A DNA stretch of 28,111 nucleotides from Bacillota bacterium (GCA_023418755.1 JAEZZE010000151.1:1-28111); one strand, 5' to 3'. Positions 1 through 11,212 are shown, counted from the first letter of the stretch. The notes: generated by a model from the sequence alone, not told the origin. Numbers and translations are program-made.

Positions 1-838
1 CGATCGATTTGCTAAAGGAAGAGAACAAATAGCCGAGCGCGTTAAAGGCAAGAGCCCCGATTAGGAAACCGACGACCAACGTCGGGAAGTCCAAATGCAG
101 CTTGGCGCCGAACCCGAGCACCCCGATCAGGGACAGAATAATGATTTGCACTACGCCCAGTATGAAACGCACCATCATGCCGCCTACTCCGAACAGCCCC
201 ATTTTCACGGGAGTAAGTCTCAGTCTCTTCAGCAAGCCTTTCCGTCTCAACTCTACCATGTCAACCATGCCGAACAGTCCGCCCTGCGCCACCGCGAGCG
301 CGATCATGCCCGTTAAAAGGAAGTCTACGTAGCTCAGGTCTTCGCTGCCGCTAGAAACGGCCGTCGTTGTCACGGAGAACGTGGGCGTTACGCCCGCTAC
401 CTGATAATTCGTCTGTTGGACGAACTTGTCCAAGATCCCCGCGATCGCTTGCGTCGTGGCGCTCCTCTCGTTTTCCTTGTTCACGATGACCTCAAGCGTA
501 GTCGTACTCTCTCCGGGAAGAACGATGACCGCGTCCACGTCTTTGTCCTTCACCCACTCATCCGCTTCTTCCGCCGTAACCGGCTGCTCCGATTTCCACT
601 CCAGTACCGGCACTTGGCGCAAGTAACCTTCCAGCATATCCGATGCTTCGCTAACGCTCGGCTTTACGACCGCGATTTTCGCTTTGAAGTCGCTTCCGCC
701 GCCTCCGCCGAAAATCACCATGAAAATAACCATCAAAATAATCGGGAAAAAGAGATTCCAAAACCAAACCTGCTTTTCCCGGAACATCATTTTCAACTGC
801 GCGCCGAACAATTTGCCGAGCTGTTTCCCGTTGCTCAC
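1..838 (-). CDS. ABC-2 type transporter permease (3' part cut by window edge)
   Basis: This is the membrane subunit of an ABC-2 family exporter and probably pairs with the ATPase gene just upstream. The reading frame is open from a GTG at 836-838 to the window edge, 279 codons, with no stop. GTG is chosen because GGAGGG lies about seven bases before it, inside the end of the ATPase gene, and the two genes are separated or overlapped by only a few bases. The N-terminus has a basic/amphipathic start, then a hydrophobic segment at about residues 25-44 ending in a Gly-rich turn. A soluble, probably extracytoplasmic, domain of about 130 residues follows, then several hydrophobic helices from about residue 185. 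This one-helix, large-loop, multi-helix layout is typical of ABC-2 permeases such as the YhfP/NatB-like and drug-export types. The substrate cannot be told from sequence. The C-terminal end lies outside the window. Confidence 0.85.
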   Translation of the reverse strand, partial: MSNGKQLGKLFGAQLKMMFREKQVWFWNLFFPIILMVIFMVIFGGGGGSDFKAKIAVVKPSVSEASDMLEGYLRQVPVLEWKSEQPVTAEEADEWVKDKDVDAVIVLPGESTTTLEVIVNKENERSATTQAIAGILDKFVQQTNYQVAGVTPTFSVTTTAVSSGSEDLSYVDFLLTGMIALAVAQGGLFGMVDMVELRRKGLLKRLRLTPVKMGLFGVGGMMVRFILGVVQIIILSLIGVLGFGAKLHLDFPTLVVGFLIGALAFNALGYLFSSFSKSI

Positions 839-839
839 C

Positions 840-1769
840 TTAGTCCCTCCACTCTTTGCCCGTAAAGGCGATGAATACGTCTTCGAGACTCATCTCGCGA
901 ATGGAGACTTGTTCTACCCGATACCCTTTTTCCTTCGTGAATCCGAAGACTCCGTACAAGGTTTCCTCCGGCCGTACCGACCAAAGCTTCAGCGAAGAGC
1001 CGTCCAACTCCGTGCGAACGACCGTACTGTCTCCCTTGGCAACTTGCTCCGTCTCGACCGCGGCCGCCTCTCCGTCCTGGAAGTACAACCGGACCTCCCG
1101 ATCCTTCGTCAAGCTATCGATCAGATTGGCCGGCGTATCCAGCGTGACGACTTTGCCCTGGTCAACGATGCAGACCCGATCGCTCAGCTTCTCCGCTTCT
1201 TCCATGTAGTGGGTCGTCAATATCGTCGTTTTGCCTAATTCCTTCAGCTTCAGTACGATGTCCCAGATATTACGGCGCGCTTGCGGGTCTAATCCAGTCG
1301 TCGGCTCGTCGAGAAAAATGATTTGGGGATCGCTGATCATCGCCAATCCGATCGCGAGACGCTGCCGCTGCCCGCCGGACAGCGACTTGACGTTTTTGCG
1401 GCGATGATCGGTCAGGTTGATCATTTCCAGTACTTCGGACGTCTGCTTCGAATGCGGATAAAACGAGGCGAACAGGTCAAGATTTTCTTCCACGGTAAGC
1501 AGATCGAACAACGCGCTCGACTGCGGCTGTACGCCGATGATCACCTTGATCCTGTCGGCATCCTTCTCCCACGTCAATCCATCGATCGAGATCGTTCCCG
1601 CATCGGGCGACTGCATGCCCTCGATCATTTCCAACGTCGTCGTCTTGCCTGCCCCGTTAGGACCGATGATCGTGAACACTTCCCCGTTCTCGACGGAGAA
1701 GCTGATTTCCTCCACGGCCTGCACGGCGCCGAACGCTTTGCGCAAACCCTTTACTTCCAAAATAGCCAC
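840..1769 (-). CDS. ABC transporter ATP-binding protein (exporter type)
   Basis: This is the nucleotide-binding subunit of an ABC-2 exporter, 309 residues. All core motifs are visible: Walker A GPNGAGKTT at residues 36-44, Q-loop near residues 81-83, signature LSGGQRQRL at 130-138, Walker B IIFLDEP at 150-156 and H-loop His187. The C-terminal ~90 residues form the extra domain usual in DrrA/CcmA-like exporter ATPases, so drug, polysaccharide or peptide export is possible but unproven. The start is GTG with AAAAGGAG about nine bases upstream. Its stop overlaps the space just before the permease start, so the pair is co-transcribed. A Pribnow-like TACAAT lies about 45 bases upstream. The gene follows the pyr operon terminator and is probably a separate transcription unit. 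Family assignment is firm; substrate is unknown. Confidence 0.95.
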   Translation of the reverse strand: MAILEVKGLRKAFGAVQAVEEISFSVENGEVFTIIGPNGAGKTTTLEMIEGMQSPDAGTISIDGLTWEKDADRIKVIIGVQPQSSALFDLLTVEENLDLFASFYPHSKQTSEVLEMINLTDHRRKNVKSLSGGQRQRLAIGLAMISDPQIIFLDEPTTGLDPQARRNIWDIVLKLKELGKTTILTTHYMEEAEKLSDRVCIVDQGKVVTLDTPANLIDSLTKDREVRLYFQDGEAAAVETEQVAKGDSTVVRTELDGSSLKLWSVRPEETLYGVFGFTKEKGYRVEQVSIREMSLEDVFIAFTGKEWRD

Positions 1770-1812
1770 AAGTACACGCTCCTTTTTTTGCCAAACCTCT
1801 TAAGATAAAACT

Positions 1813-1842
1813 ATTGTAACGGAAGAGACGGAACCGTTCGAC
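1813..1842 (-). promoter_or_regulatory. Candidate promoter for the ABC exporter genes
   Basis: On the minus strand TACAAT (1813-1818) is a good -10 hexamer. The -35 about 17-18 bases upstream is poor (TCGAAC or GTCGAA). It lies between the pyrE terminator and the ATPase start, where a promoter is expected. Only the -10 half is convincing. Confidence 0.3.
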
Positions 1843-1864
1843 GGTCCCTGGCACGCTTTCGGCA

Positions 1865-1880
1865 TCGGTCTCCAGACCGA
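1865..1880. repeat. Short perfect inverted repeat
   Basis: TCGGTC (1865-1870) and GACCGA (1875-1880) are perfect arms around TCCA; the innermost T and A can also pair. It sits between the pyrE terminator and the -10 element of the exporter genes. It could be an operator or just a small hairpin. Nothing else supports a function. Confidence 0.35.
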
Positions 1881-1881
1881 G

Positions 1882-1919
1882 TAAACGACAAAGGGCGGCC
1901 CCCCGATTCGAGGGCCGCC
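1882..1919 (-). terminator. Intrinsic terminator of the pyr operon
   Basis: Reading the minus strand after the pyrE stop, GGCGGCCC pairs with GGGCCGCC across a short loop (1894-1919), an 8-bp GC-only stem. It is followed by a moderately U-rich tail (CTTTGTCGTTT). The position 20 bases after pyrE fits the end of the operon. Confidence 0.8.
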
Positions 1920-1938
1920 TCTTAATGAATCTTTCCGT

Positions 1939-2586
1939 TTATATGCCGAATGATTGTGGATTTTCGCGCCAGGACCGAAGCAAGCTCACGTCCGATTCGC
2001 TGATCGCGCCGCGCCGAAGGGCTTCGTCCACGAGCGCCGAATAGTTCGATAGCGTCCTCAGTTCGACGCCTTCTTCGCTGAAGGACTGTTCCGGCAGCGC
2101 GAACTGGTAAGTGAAGATCGCGAGCACTCCCTTCACGTCGCCTCCCGCTTCCTTAACGGCCTGCGCCGCCTTAAGCGAGCTGCCGCCGGTAGAAATCAGG
2201 TCCTCGATAACGACGACCTTTTGTCCGCTTTTGATCAACCCTTCGATCTGGTTTTGCTTGCCATGGCCTTTCGCCTTGTCTCGGACGTATGCCATCGGCA
2301 GGTTCAGCTTCTGCGCAACCCATGCGGCGTGGGGAATGCCCGCCGTCGCCGTGCCGGCGACGACCTCCGCGTCCGGGTAATGCGTACGGATTAGCGTCGC
2401 GAAACCCTCGGCGATCGCATCGCGAATGTCGGGATAGCTCATCGTGAGCCGATTGTCGCAATAGATCGGAGATTTGATCCCCGAAGTCCACGTAAACGGT
2501 TCGTTAGGACGCAGGGCTACGGCCCCGATGTCCAACAGACGGCCGGCAATGACGGCCGGCAACTGCTCTACGGAATGTTGGCTCAT
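1939..2586 (-). CDS. pyrE: Orotate phosphoribosyltransferase
   Basis: This enzyme joins orotate and PRPP to make orotidine 5'-phosphate, the fifth step of UMP synthesis, in the cytosol. The 215-residue length is normal. The type-I phosphoribosyltransferase signature is VVVIEDLISTGGSS at residues 124-137. The flexible catalytic loop RDKAKGHGKQNQIEG is at 102-116, and the TSGIKSPIYCDNR block typical of PyrE is at 34-46. The ATG overlaps the pyrF stop as ATGA, which indicates translational coupling with the next enzyme in the pathway. It is the last gene of the operon, followed by a GC-rich terminator. Regulation should come from the PyrR attenuator at the operon start. I see nothing odd in the protein. 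Confidence 0.98.
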   Translation of the reverse strand: MSQHSVEQLPAVIAGRLLDIGAVALRPNEPFTWTSGIKSPIYCDNRLTMSYPDIRDAIAEGFATLIRTHYPDAEVVAGTATAGIPHAAWVAQKLNLPMAYVRDKAKGHGKQNQIEGLIKSGQKVVVIEDLISTGGSSLKAAQAVKEAGGDVKGVLAIFTYQFALPEQSFSEEGVELRTLSNYSALVDEALRRGAISESDVSLLRSWRENPQSFGI

Positions 2587-3323
2587 GATTCTGTCATCTC
2601 CTTCAAAATGTGTTCAAGCGCGTCTTGCGGCGAGCTGGCCGCCGTAATCGGACGCCCGATGACGAGGTAATCGGTACCGCCTTCCACAGCATCGCGCGGC
2701 GTCGTAATCCGAATCTGGTCGCCGACGTCAGCGCCTCGCGGACGAATTCCCGGCGTTACGGTAATAAAGCCGTTTCCGCAAGCCGCCTTGATCGCCGGAA
2801 CCTCCAGAGGAGAGGCGACAACGCCCTGCAATCCGGCCGATTGGGCCAGCTTGGCGTAATGGACGACGGCATCCTCCAGCTTGCCCGCAATGCCGATCTC
2901 GGCGTTAAGTACGTCCTGGCTCGTGCTCGTCAACTGCGTAACCGCGATGATAAACGGAGCCTGCTCGGCATCGCCCGCCTCCATAGCATCCCGAACGCCT
3001 TCGGCGGCGGCCGCCATCATCGCCGATCCTCCGGCGGCGTGGACGTTAAACAGATCCACGCCGAGCCGAGTGATGCTCCTTGCCCCTCCGCGTACGGTGT
3101 TGGGGATGTCATGCATTTTCAAATCGAGGAAGATGCGGAAGCCTTTGCTTTTCAATTCGCGGACGATCGAAGGCCCTGCCGTATAGAACAGCTCCATGCC
3201 CACCTTCATCCAACAGCCGGAGCCCTGCAGCCGATCGGCCAGCTCCGCGGCGGCTTTCGCGTCGGGTTTGTCGAGCGCGACCATGACTTTGCCTGCCGCC
3301 TCCTTGCGGGATAGCAACGACAC
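2583..3323 (-). CDS. pyrF: Orotidine 5'-phosphate decarboxylase
   Basis: This enzyme decarboxylates OMP to UMP, the last step of de novo pyrimidine synthesis. From the chosen GTG start it has 246 residues, close to the usual 230-240. Motifs seen are DLKMHDIP near residues 67-74, which contains the catalytic Asp-Lys-x-x-Asp array with the earlier VALDKPD block, and the phosphate-binding TPGIRP near 190-195. A longer frame with ATG at 3348-3350 exists. The GTG at 3321-3323 is preferred because GGGAGGA sits seven bases before it and the extra N-terminal residues are not family-like. It follows carB after 80 bases that carry a hairpin, and overlaps pyrE by four bases. pyrK and pyrD, which sit before pyrF in Bacillus, are absent here. 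Confidence 0.97.
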   Translation of the reverse strand: MSLLSRKEAAGKVMVALDKPDAKAAAELADRLQGSGCWMKVGMELFYTAGPSIVRELKSKGFRIFLDLKMHDIPNTVRGGARSITRLGVDLFNVHAAGGSAMMAAAAEGVRDAMEAGDAEQAPFIIAVTQLTSTSQDVLNAEIGIAGKLEDAVVHYAKLAQSAGLQGVVASPLEVPAIKAACGNGFITVTPGIRPRGADVGDQIRITTPRDAVEGGTDYLVIGRPITAASSPQDALEHILKEMTES

Positions 3324-3361
3324 TGTTATTCCTCCCTCTGAGCGAAACATTCATATAGAAG

Positions 3362-3390
3362 CCCGATCCCCATGTAGCTCGGGGACCGGG
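3362..3390 (-). other. Hairpin in the carB-pyrF intergenic spacer
   Basis: On the minus strand CCCGGTCCCC pairs with GGGGATCGGG (one G-U pair) around a 9-base loop. No U-run follows, so it is more likely an mRNA-processing or stability element, or a weak partial terminator, than a full terminator. It occupies most of the 80-base gap. Confidence 0.5.
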
Positions 3391-3403
3391 CGGCTTGCTG
3401 CTA

Positions 3404-6608
<3,205 letters not shown>

Positions 6609-6622
<14 letters not shown>

Positions 6623-7754
6623 ACAGCAACTCTCCTCTCAGCGTCTCCGACAATTGCGCTTGGCGCGGACGTTCCGGGTTGGCTTGCTTGTTGTCGCGGA
6701 TCATTTGCAGGAAACGGTCGAACAAGTAGCTGCTGTCGTAAGGGCCCGGAGCGGCCTCCGGATGGTATTGAACCGTGAAGGCGGGGTAACGTTTATGCTT
6801 CAATCCCTCGATCGTCTTGTCGTTGTTGTTGATATGCGTCACTTCCAGCTCCGTCCCGGCGATCGATTCCTCGACGACGGTGTATCCGTGGTTCTGGGAA
6901 GTAATATAGCAGCGGCCGGATTCCAGCTCCTTCACCGGGTGGTTGCCGCCGCGGTGGCCGAACTTCAGCTTGCCCGTATCCGCTCCGCAAGCGAGCGCGA
7001 ACAGCTGATGGCCGAGGCAGATGCCGAAGATCGGATATTCGCCGAGCAGTTGGCGAATCGTCTCGACGGCATGAGGCACGTCTTTCGGGTCTCCGCCGCC
7101 GTTGGACAGCTGAATGCCGTCGGGGTGCAGGCGGCGAATTTCGTCCGCCGTCGCGTCATGGGGAACGACGATGACGTCGCATCCGCGCTTCGTGAGCTCG
7201 CGCAAAATTCCGCTCTTCGCGCCGAAATCGATCAGCACGATGCGCTCTTTGTCGCCGGGGCTGGAAAAAACGTTATTGGTCGACGTGCGAGCCACCTGAT
7301 CGCGGATGACCGGCGTAGAGCCCAAGCGCTCCATCAGCTCTTCGACGCGTTCGTTGCCCGTCGTAATGACGCCTTTCATCGTGCCGTGTACGCGGAGAAT
7401 TCTCGTAAGCATGCGGGTATCGATGTCGCTAATGCCCGGAATGCCGTATTCCTTTAACAATTGGCCTACCGTATATTGCGCCCTCCAGTTGCTTGGCACG
7501 TCCTCGTGGCGGCGAACGACGAAGCCGTGCACGTAGGGGCGGATGCTTTCGAAATCGTCGCGGGTAATGCCGTAGTTGCCGATGAGCGGGTAGGTCATCG
7601 TAACGATTTGTCCGCAGAAGGAAGGATCGGACAGCACTTCCTGATAACCCGTAACCCCCGTGCTGAATACCACTTCGCCCACGGTGCCGGCTTCGGCGCC
7701 GAAACTCTGTCCCGTAAACAGCGTACCGTCTTCCAATAACAACCTAGCTTGCAT
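6609..7754 (-). CDS. carA: Carbamoyl-phosphate synthase small (glutaminase) subunit
   Basis: This class I glutamine amidotransferase subunit releases ammonia from glutamine and passes it to CarB. It has 381 residues from the chosen ATG. The nucleophile elbow GICLGHQ puts the catalytic Cys at about residue 246, and YHPEA near 330-334 holds the catalytic His and Glu. The N-terminal CPSase_sm_chain domain is recognisable from GTLFTGQSFGA and STGVTGYQEVLSDPS. A GTG nine bases upstream is in frame, but it lies within the ribosome binding site TAAGGAGTG, so the ATG at 7752-7754 is preferred. The gene starts 12 bases after pyrC and overlaps carB by 14 bases, so the two subunits are translationally coupled. 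Confidence 0.98.
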
Positions 7755-7766
7755 TCCAATCACTCC

Positions 7767-9071
7767 TTAGCGGTTAATGCCGTTCTCTTCGGTCCAGACC
7801 ACTTTGCCGCCGACCATCGTCATCGTCGGCCAGCCGTATAATTTCCAACCCGCGAACGGGGTGTTGCGGCCTTTCGTCAGGAACTTCGCGGGATCGACTT
7901 CCCGCTCGTTCTCCAGATCGATCAAAATCAGATCCGCGGGCGCCCCGGCGTCCATCGTTCCGTAAGGAAGGCGGAACACCCTTGCCGGATCGCTCGTCAT
8001 CCTACGCAGCAGGAAGTCGAGACTCCAGCGTCCCGTGCGGACGAATTTCGTATAGAGCAGAGGGAACGCCGTCTCGAAACCGACGATGCCGAACGGCGCC
8101 CGATCCATGCCCCGCGCCTTCTCTTCCTCGCTGTGAGGGGCGTGGTCGGTCACGATGATGTCGATCGTCCCGTCCTCCAGCGCCTGAATGCAGGCCTCGA
8201 CGTCGCGAGGCGTCCTAAGCGGCGGGTTCATTTTCCAATTGGCGTCCATATTGTCCGGAATATCCTCGTCCGAGAGCAGCAAATGGTGCGGACATACTTC
8301 TCCGGTGACGTTCACGCCGACCGACTTGCCGAGCCGAATCAAGCGAATCGATTGCTCGGTGCTGACGTGGCAGACGTGGTAGTGCACGCCGGTCGCCTCG
8401 GACAGAAGAATGTCCCGGCCGACATGGATGGCCTCCGATTCGTTCGGAATGCCCTTGAGCCCATGCTTGCGGGCGAACTCGCCCTCCGTGACCGCCGCGC
8501 CCTCCACGAGCGTATCGTCCTCGCAATGAGCGATAATCGGCATGTCGAGCGATTTGGCGAGCGCCATCGCGTTCTTCATCATCTGCGCGTTCTGCACGCC
8601 GACCCCGTCGTCCGTGAAGCCGATCGCTCCGGCCTCTTTCAGCGCCGGGAAATCCGTCAGCTCGCGGCCAAGCTCGTTTTTCGTGATCGCGGCGTAAGGC
8701 AGCACGCGCACGACGCCTTCCGTCTTCGCCTTGTCCAGCACTGATCCGATCGTCTCCGGCGTATCCATTACCGGACGCGTGTTCGGCATCGGCGCGATGA
8801 CGGTGAAACCGCCTTTCGCCGCCGACTCCGTGCCGCTGGCGATCGTTTCTTTGTACTCGAAACCCGGCTCGCGCAAATGCACGTGCATATCGATCAACCC
8901 CGGCGAAATCAGCTTGCCCCCGGCATCGATCACTTCCGTTCCCGAAGCATCGGGCGCTTCCGCGCCGTCCCGCCATTCCGCGATCGTTCCTCCCTCTATG
9001 CGCACATGCGCGGTTTCGAGCTTGCCGGCCGCCTCGTTCCATCTGCTGGCGTTAATGATCCATGTCGTCAT
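7767..9071 (-). CDS. pyrC: Dihydroorotase
   Basis: This zinc amidohydrolase interconverts carbamoyl aspartate and dihydroorotate, the third step of UMP synthesis. It is 434 residues long, the class I length found in Bacillus. Metal-site motifs are DMHVHLRE with His63 and His65, the aspartate in GFTDDGVGV near 154, AHCED with His182, VCHVST with His235, and TDHAPHS with Asp309. The ATG is preceded by GAGGAGG at a slightly long distance. It follows pyrR after only 39 bases. In Bacillus and, as I recall, most Paenibacillus, pyrB lies at this point, so the direct pyrR-pyrC junction is unusual. The enzyme itself looks intact. Confidence 0.98.
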   Translation of the reverse strand: MTTWIINASRWNEAAGKLETAHVRIEGGTIAEWRDGAEAPDASGTEVIDAGGKLISPGLIDMHVHLREPGFEYKETIASGTESAAKGGFTVIAPMPNTRPVMDTPETIGSVLDKAKTEGVVRVLPYAAITKNELGRELTDFPALKEAGAIGFTDDGVGVQNAQMMKNAMALAKSLDMPIIAHCEDDTLVEGAAVTEGEFARKHGLKGIPNESEAIHVGRDILLSEATGVHYHVCHVSTEQSIRLIRLGKSVGVNVTGEVCPHHLLLSDEDIPDNMDANWKMNPPLRTPRDVEACIQALEDGTIDIIVTDHAPHSEEEKARGMDRAPFGIVGFETAFPLLYTKFVRTGRWSLDFLLRRMTSDPARVFRLPYGTMDAGAPADLILIDLENEREVDPAKFLTKGRNTPFAGWKLYGWPTMTMVGGKVVWTEENGINR

Positions 9072-9110
9072 GTTCCCTGGCGCCTCCTCTGCCGTGTTGG
9101 TTAGTCCGGT

Positions 9111-9671
9111 TTAACCTCTGACTTCCGCTTCCCGCGGGTGCAGGATCGTCACGCAATCCGTCTCGTCCACCTCGCTGAGCGAGACGTCGATCTTCTCGTG
9201 CCGGGACGTCGGCACGTTTTTCCCTACGTAGTCCGGGCGAATCGGCAGCTCGCGGTGTCCTCTGTCCACGAGGACCGCAAGTTGAATCGATTTCGGCCTC
9301 CCGCAATCCATCAGCGCGTCCAGCGCGGCCCGTATCGTTCGTCCCGTGTAGAGCACGTCGTCTACCAGAATGATCCGCTTGTCGTTGACGTGCCGTTTAA
9401 GCTCTTCCCCCGGCCCTGCCGCGCTCGCTCTCGCCGCGGATGGACGATCGTCGCGGTAGCGGGTGATGTCCAGATCTCCGACCGGAACGGGTTGACCCTC
9501 GATCTCGAAAATTCGCTCCGCAATGCGCTGAGCCAGATAGACGCCCCGCGTTCGTATTCCGATCAATACGCAGCCTTGAATTCCTTTATTTTTCTCGACC
9601 ATCTCGTGAGCAATCCGGGTAAGCGCCCGCCGGATGGCGGATTCATCCATGATGACTCGCGTGTCCGACAA
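9111..9671 (-). CDS. pyrR: Bifunctional pyr operon transcriptional regulator / uracil phosphoribosyltransferase
   Basis: PyrR binds a conserved loop in pyr leader RNA when UMP is high and causes attenuation; it also has uracil phosphoribosyltransferase activity. From the TTG start it has 186 residues, a little over the usual ~180 because of an Ala/Ser-rich insert near 78-88. The PRPP-binding signature VDDVLYTGRTI is at 103-113 and the family block LVDRGHRELPIRPDYVGKN at 134-152. The frame stays open upstream to an ATG at 9960-9962, but that part covers the leader and terminator. The TTG at 9669-9671 has AAGGAGG seven bases upstream and begins the family-like sequence SDTRVIMDE. It is the first gene of the operon, so the protein controls its own transcript through the leader. 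Confidence 0.97.
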   Translation of the reverse strand: MSDTRVIMDESAIRRALTRIAHEMVEKNKGIQGCVLIGIRTRGVYLAQRIAERIFEIEGQPVPVGDLDITRYRDDRPSAARASAAGPGEELKRHVNDKRIILVDDVLYTGRTIRAALDALMDCGRPKSIQLAVLVDRGHRELPIRPDYVGKNVPTSRHEKIDVSLSEVDETDCVTILHPREAEVRG

Positions 9672-9701
9672 ATCGTTCCCTCCTTCATGCGAGATTTGCA
9701 C

Positions 9702-9734
9702 AAAAAACCCTCCTTGCGCGTTCGCAAGGAGGGT
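9702..9734 (-). terminator. pyr operon attenuator (intrinsic terminator in the leader)
   Basis: CCCTCCTTGCG pairs perfectly with CGCAAGGAGGG around AACG, followed by TTTTTT on the minus strand. It lies about 160 bases after the promoter and 30 bases before pyrR. Its 5' arm can instead pair with GCAAGGTGG in the upstream PyrR site (9846-9854), so two exclusive structures are possible, as in known pyr attenuators. Confidence 0.95.
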
Positions 9735-9845
9735 GTAGTCCGACGAGCATATCGACAGGCAGGCGTTGCCGATACATGTCCCCTCTTCGAGGCAAGCCGA
9801 AGATGAGCATGCACGTTCGCACAACCCGGATATTGTCAACTCTGC

Positions 9846-9870
9846 GCCACCTTGCCAGTCTCTCTGGACT
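9846..9870 (-). promoter_or_regulatory. PyrR-binding loop (anti-antiterminator)
   Basis: The minus strand reads AGTCCAGAGAGACTGGCAAGG, beginning at 9870. This matches the conserved PyrR recognition element (core TCCAGAGAGRCT followed by GCAAGG) of Bacillota pyr leaders; CAGTC and GACTG form the flanking stem. Bound PyrR would hold GCAAGG away from the terminator's 5' arm and so favour termination when UMP is abundant. I see only this one copy in the operon; Bacillus has three. Confidence 0.92.
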
Positions 9871-9900
9871 GAATTAAAGGTACCCGTTTCATTAAAAATG

Positions 9901-9929
9901 ATTATCCCACGTTCGACAGGATGTGTCAA
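9901..9929 (-). promoter_or_regulatory. SigA-type promoter of the pyr operon
   Basis: On the minus strand TTGACA (9924-9929) is followed after exactly 17 bases by GATAAT (9901-9906), a near-consensus vegetative promoter. It begins 14 bases after the dapL stop codon. Transcription should start near 9894, giving a leader of about 220 bases with the PyrR site and attenuator. Confidence 0.9.
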
Positions 9930-9942
9930 GGAAATCCGATCA

Positions 9943-11196
9943 TTAAAATTCGAATCGGACATCGGTCAGGCGGCGCTTGATCTCGTTAATGACGCGGGCT
10001 TCTTCCGCTTCTCCCGGCGCGACGAAAGTGACGGAGAAACGGACGAACCTGCCGGCGTCGTCCCATGGCACGGTAGAGATCAGTTTCTCGCGGATCAGAT
10101 ATTGCGAGAAATCTTCCGCGGACTCGAACCGCTGTCCGCCGACGATGCCTTTGGGCGCTTCGACGTACAAGAAGAAGGAGCCTTTCGGCTTCCCGGCGCG
10201 GAAACCGATTTCGTTCAGCGCCGCGACGAGCAGGTCGAGGCGGCGGGAATATTTGGCCGAGATCGCCTCGGTAATTTGCGGATTCGCCAAACCATAAGCG
10301 GCCGCCTTCTGAATCGCGATGAACTGTCCGGAATCGTTGTTGTCCTTTACGTCTCCGAACGCTTTGACGATCAGCGGATTTCCGGCGACGAAGCCGATCC
10401 TCCAGCCGGTCATGTTGTAGGACTTGGACAAGGAGTGCAGCTCCACGCCGACGTCCTTCGCGCCCGGTACGGACAGGAAACTAAGCGGTTCGGCCCCGTC
10501 GTAAGTCAAAGCGGCATACGGAGCGTCGTGAACGACGATTACGCCGTACTTCTTCGCCCATGCGACGACCTTCACGAAAAACTCGACCGTAGCCGCGGCG
10601 CCCGTAGGATTATTCGGATAGTTCAAGTACAGCAGCTTCGCGCGTTTGGCGATGTCTTCCGGGATCTCGTCCAAATCCGGCAGGAAGTCGTTTTCCTTTG
10701 TTAGCCGGACATTGTATACTTCTCCGCCGAGATATTTCGTATGCGTACCCATAACCGGATATCCCGGAACGGTCATGATCGTCACGTCGCCCGGGTTGAT
10801 AAATACCGTCGGCAGCATGGCGAGCGCCGGTTTGGCTCCGATCGTGTGCAGCAGCTCCGTCTCCGGATCGATGCCGTCCACGGAGAACGCTTCCTTCAAG
10901 TATTTCGCCGCAGCCTGTTTGAATTCGGCGATGCCGTTGTCCGCGTACCCGCGGTTTTCCGGCCTGGCCGCCTCTTCCGCCAGCTTGGCGACGATGCCCG
11001 CATCCGCCATTTCGTCCGGTTCGCCGACGCCCATGTCGATCAGCTCGACGCCGGGATGGGCTTTCTTGGCAGCAGCTTTCGCCCGCTTGATTTTCTCGAA
11101 TTTATAAATATTCGTATCTTTGCCGTAGTCGGAGCCGCCGATTCGGTCCGCGAACTGATCTTGGATAAAAGTCGATTGGTATTGTTCCGCGCTCAT
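9943..11196 (-). CDS. dapL: LL-diaminopimelate aminotransferase
   Basis: This PLP enzyme converts tetrahydrodipicolinate directly to LL-diaminopimelate, bypassing the acylated steps of lysine and peptidoglycan precursor synthesis. It is 417 residues from the chosen ATG. Fold-type I aminotransferase motifs are NYPNNPTG (about 192-199), the VHDAPYA block with the PLP Asp and Tyr (about 223-229) and SLSKSYNMTGWR with the PLP lysine at about 258. The GGSDYGKDTNIYKFEKI start resembles DapL more than PatA. A more upstream ATG exists, but AGGGAG is placed eight bases before the ATG at 11194-11196. Without a search, a broader aspartate-aminotransferase-like role cannot be fully excluded. In Bacillus this position has no such gene. 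Confidence 0.88.
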   Translation of the reverse strand: MSAEQYQSTFIQDQFADRIGGSDYGKDTNIYKFEKIKRAKAAAKKAHPGVELIDMGVGEPDEMADAGIVAKLAEEAARPENRGYADNGIAEFKQAAAKYLKEAFSVDGIDPETELLHTIGAKPALAMLPTVFINPGDVTIMTVPGYPVMGTHTKYLGGEVYNVRLTKENDFLPDLDEIPEDIAKRAKLLYLNYPNNPTGAAATVEFFVKVVAWAKKYGVIVVHDAPYAALTYDGAEPLSFLSVPGAKDVGVELHSLSKSYNMTGWRIGFVAGNPLIVKAFGDVKDNNDSGQFIAIQKAAAYGLANPQITEAISAKYSRRLDLLVAALNEIGFRAGKPKGSFFLYVEAPKGIVGGQRFESAEDFSQYLIREKLISTVPWDDAGRFVRFSVTFVAPGEAEEARVINEIKRRLTDVRFEF

Positions 11197-11212
11197 TCTA
11201 GACACTCCCTGC

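Noticed and set aside
416..865. Plus-strand open frames at the left edge
   Set aside because: They are antisense to the ABC permease and ATPase, which have clear domain structure.
9672..9962. N-terminal extension of pyrR to an upstream ATG
   Set aside because: It would translate the promoter, PyrR site and terminator. TTG at 9669-9671 has a strong ribosome binding site and begins the conserved protein.
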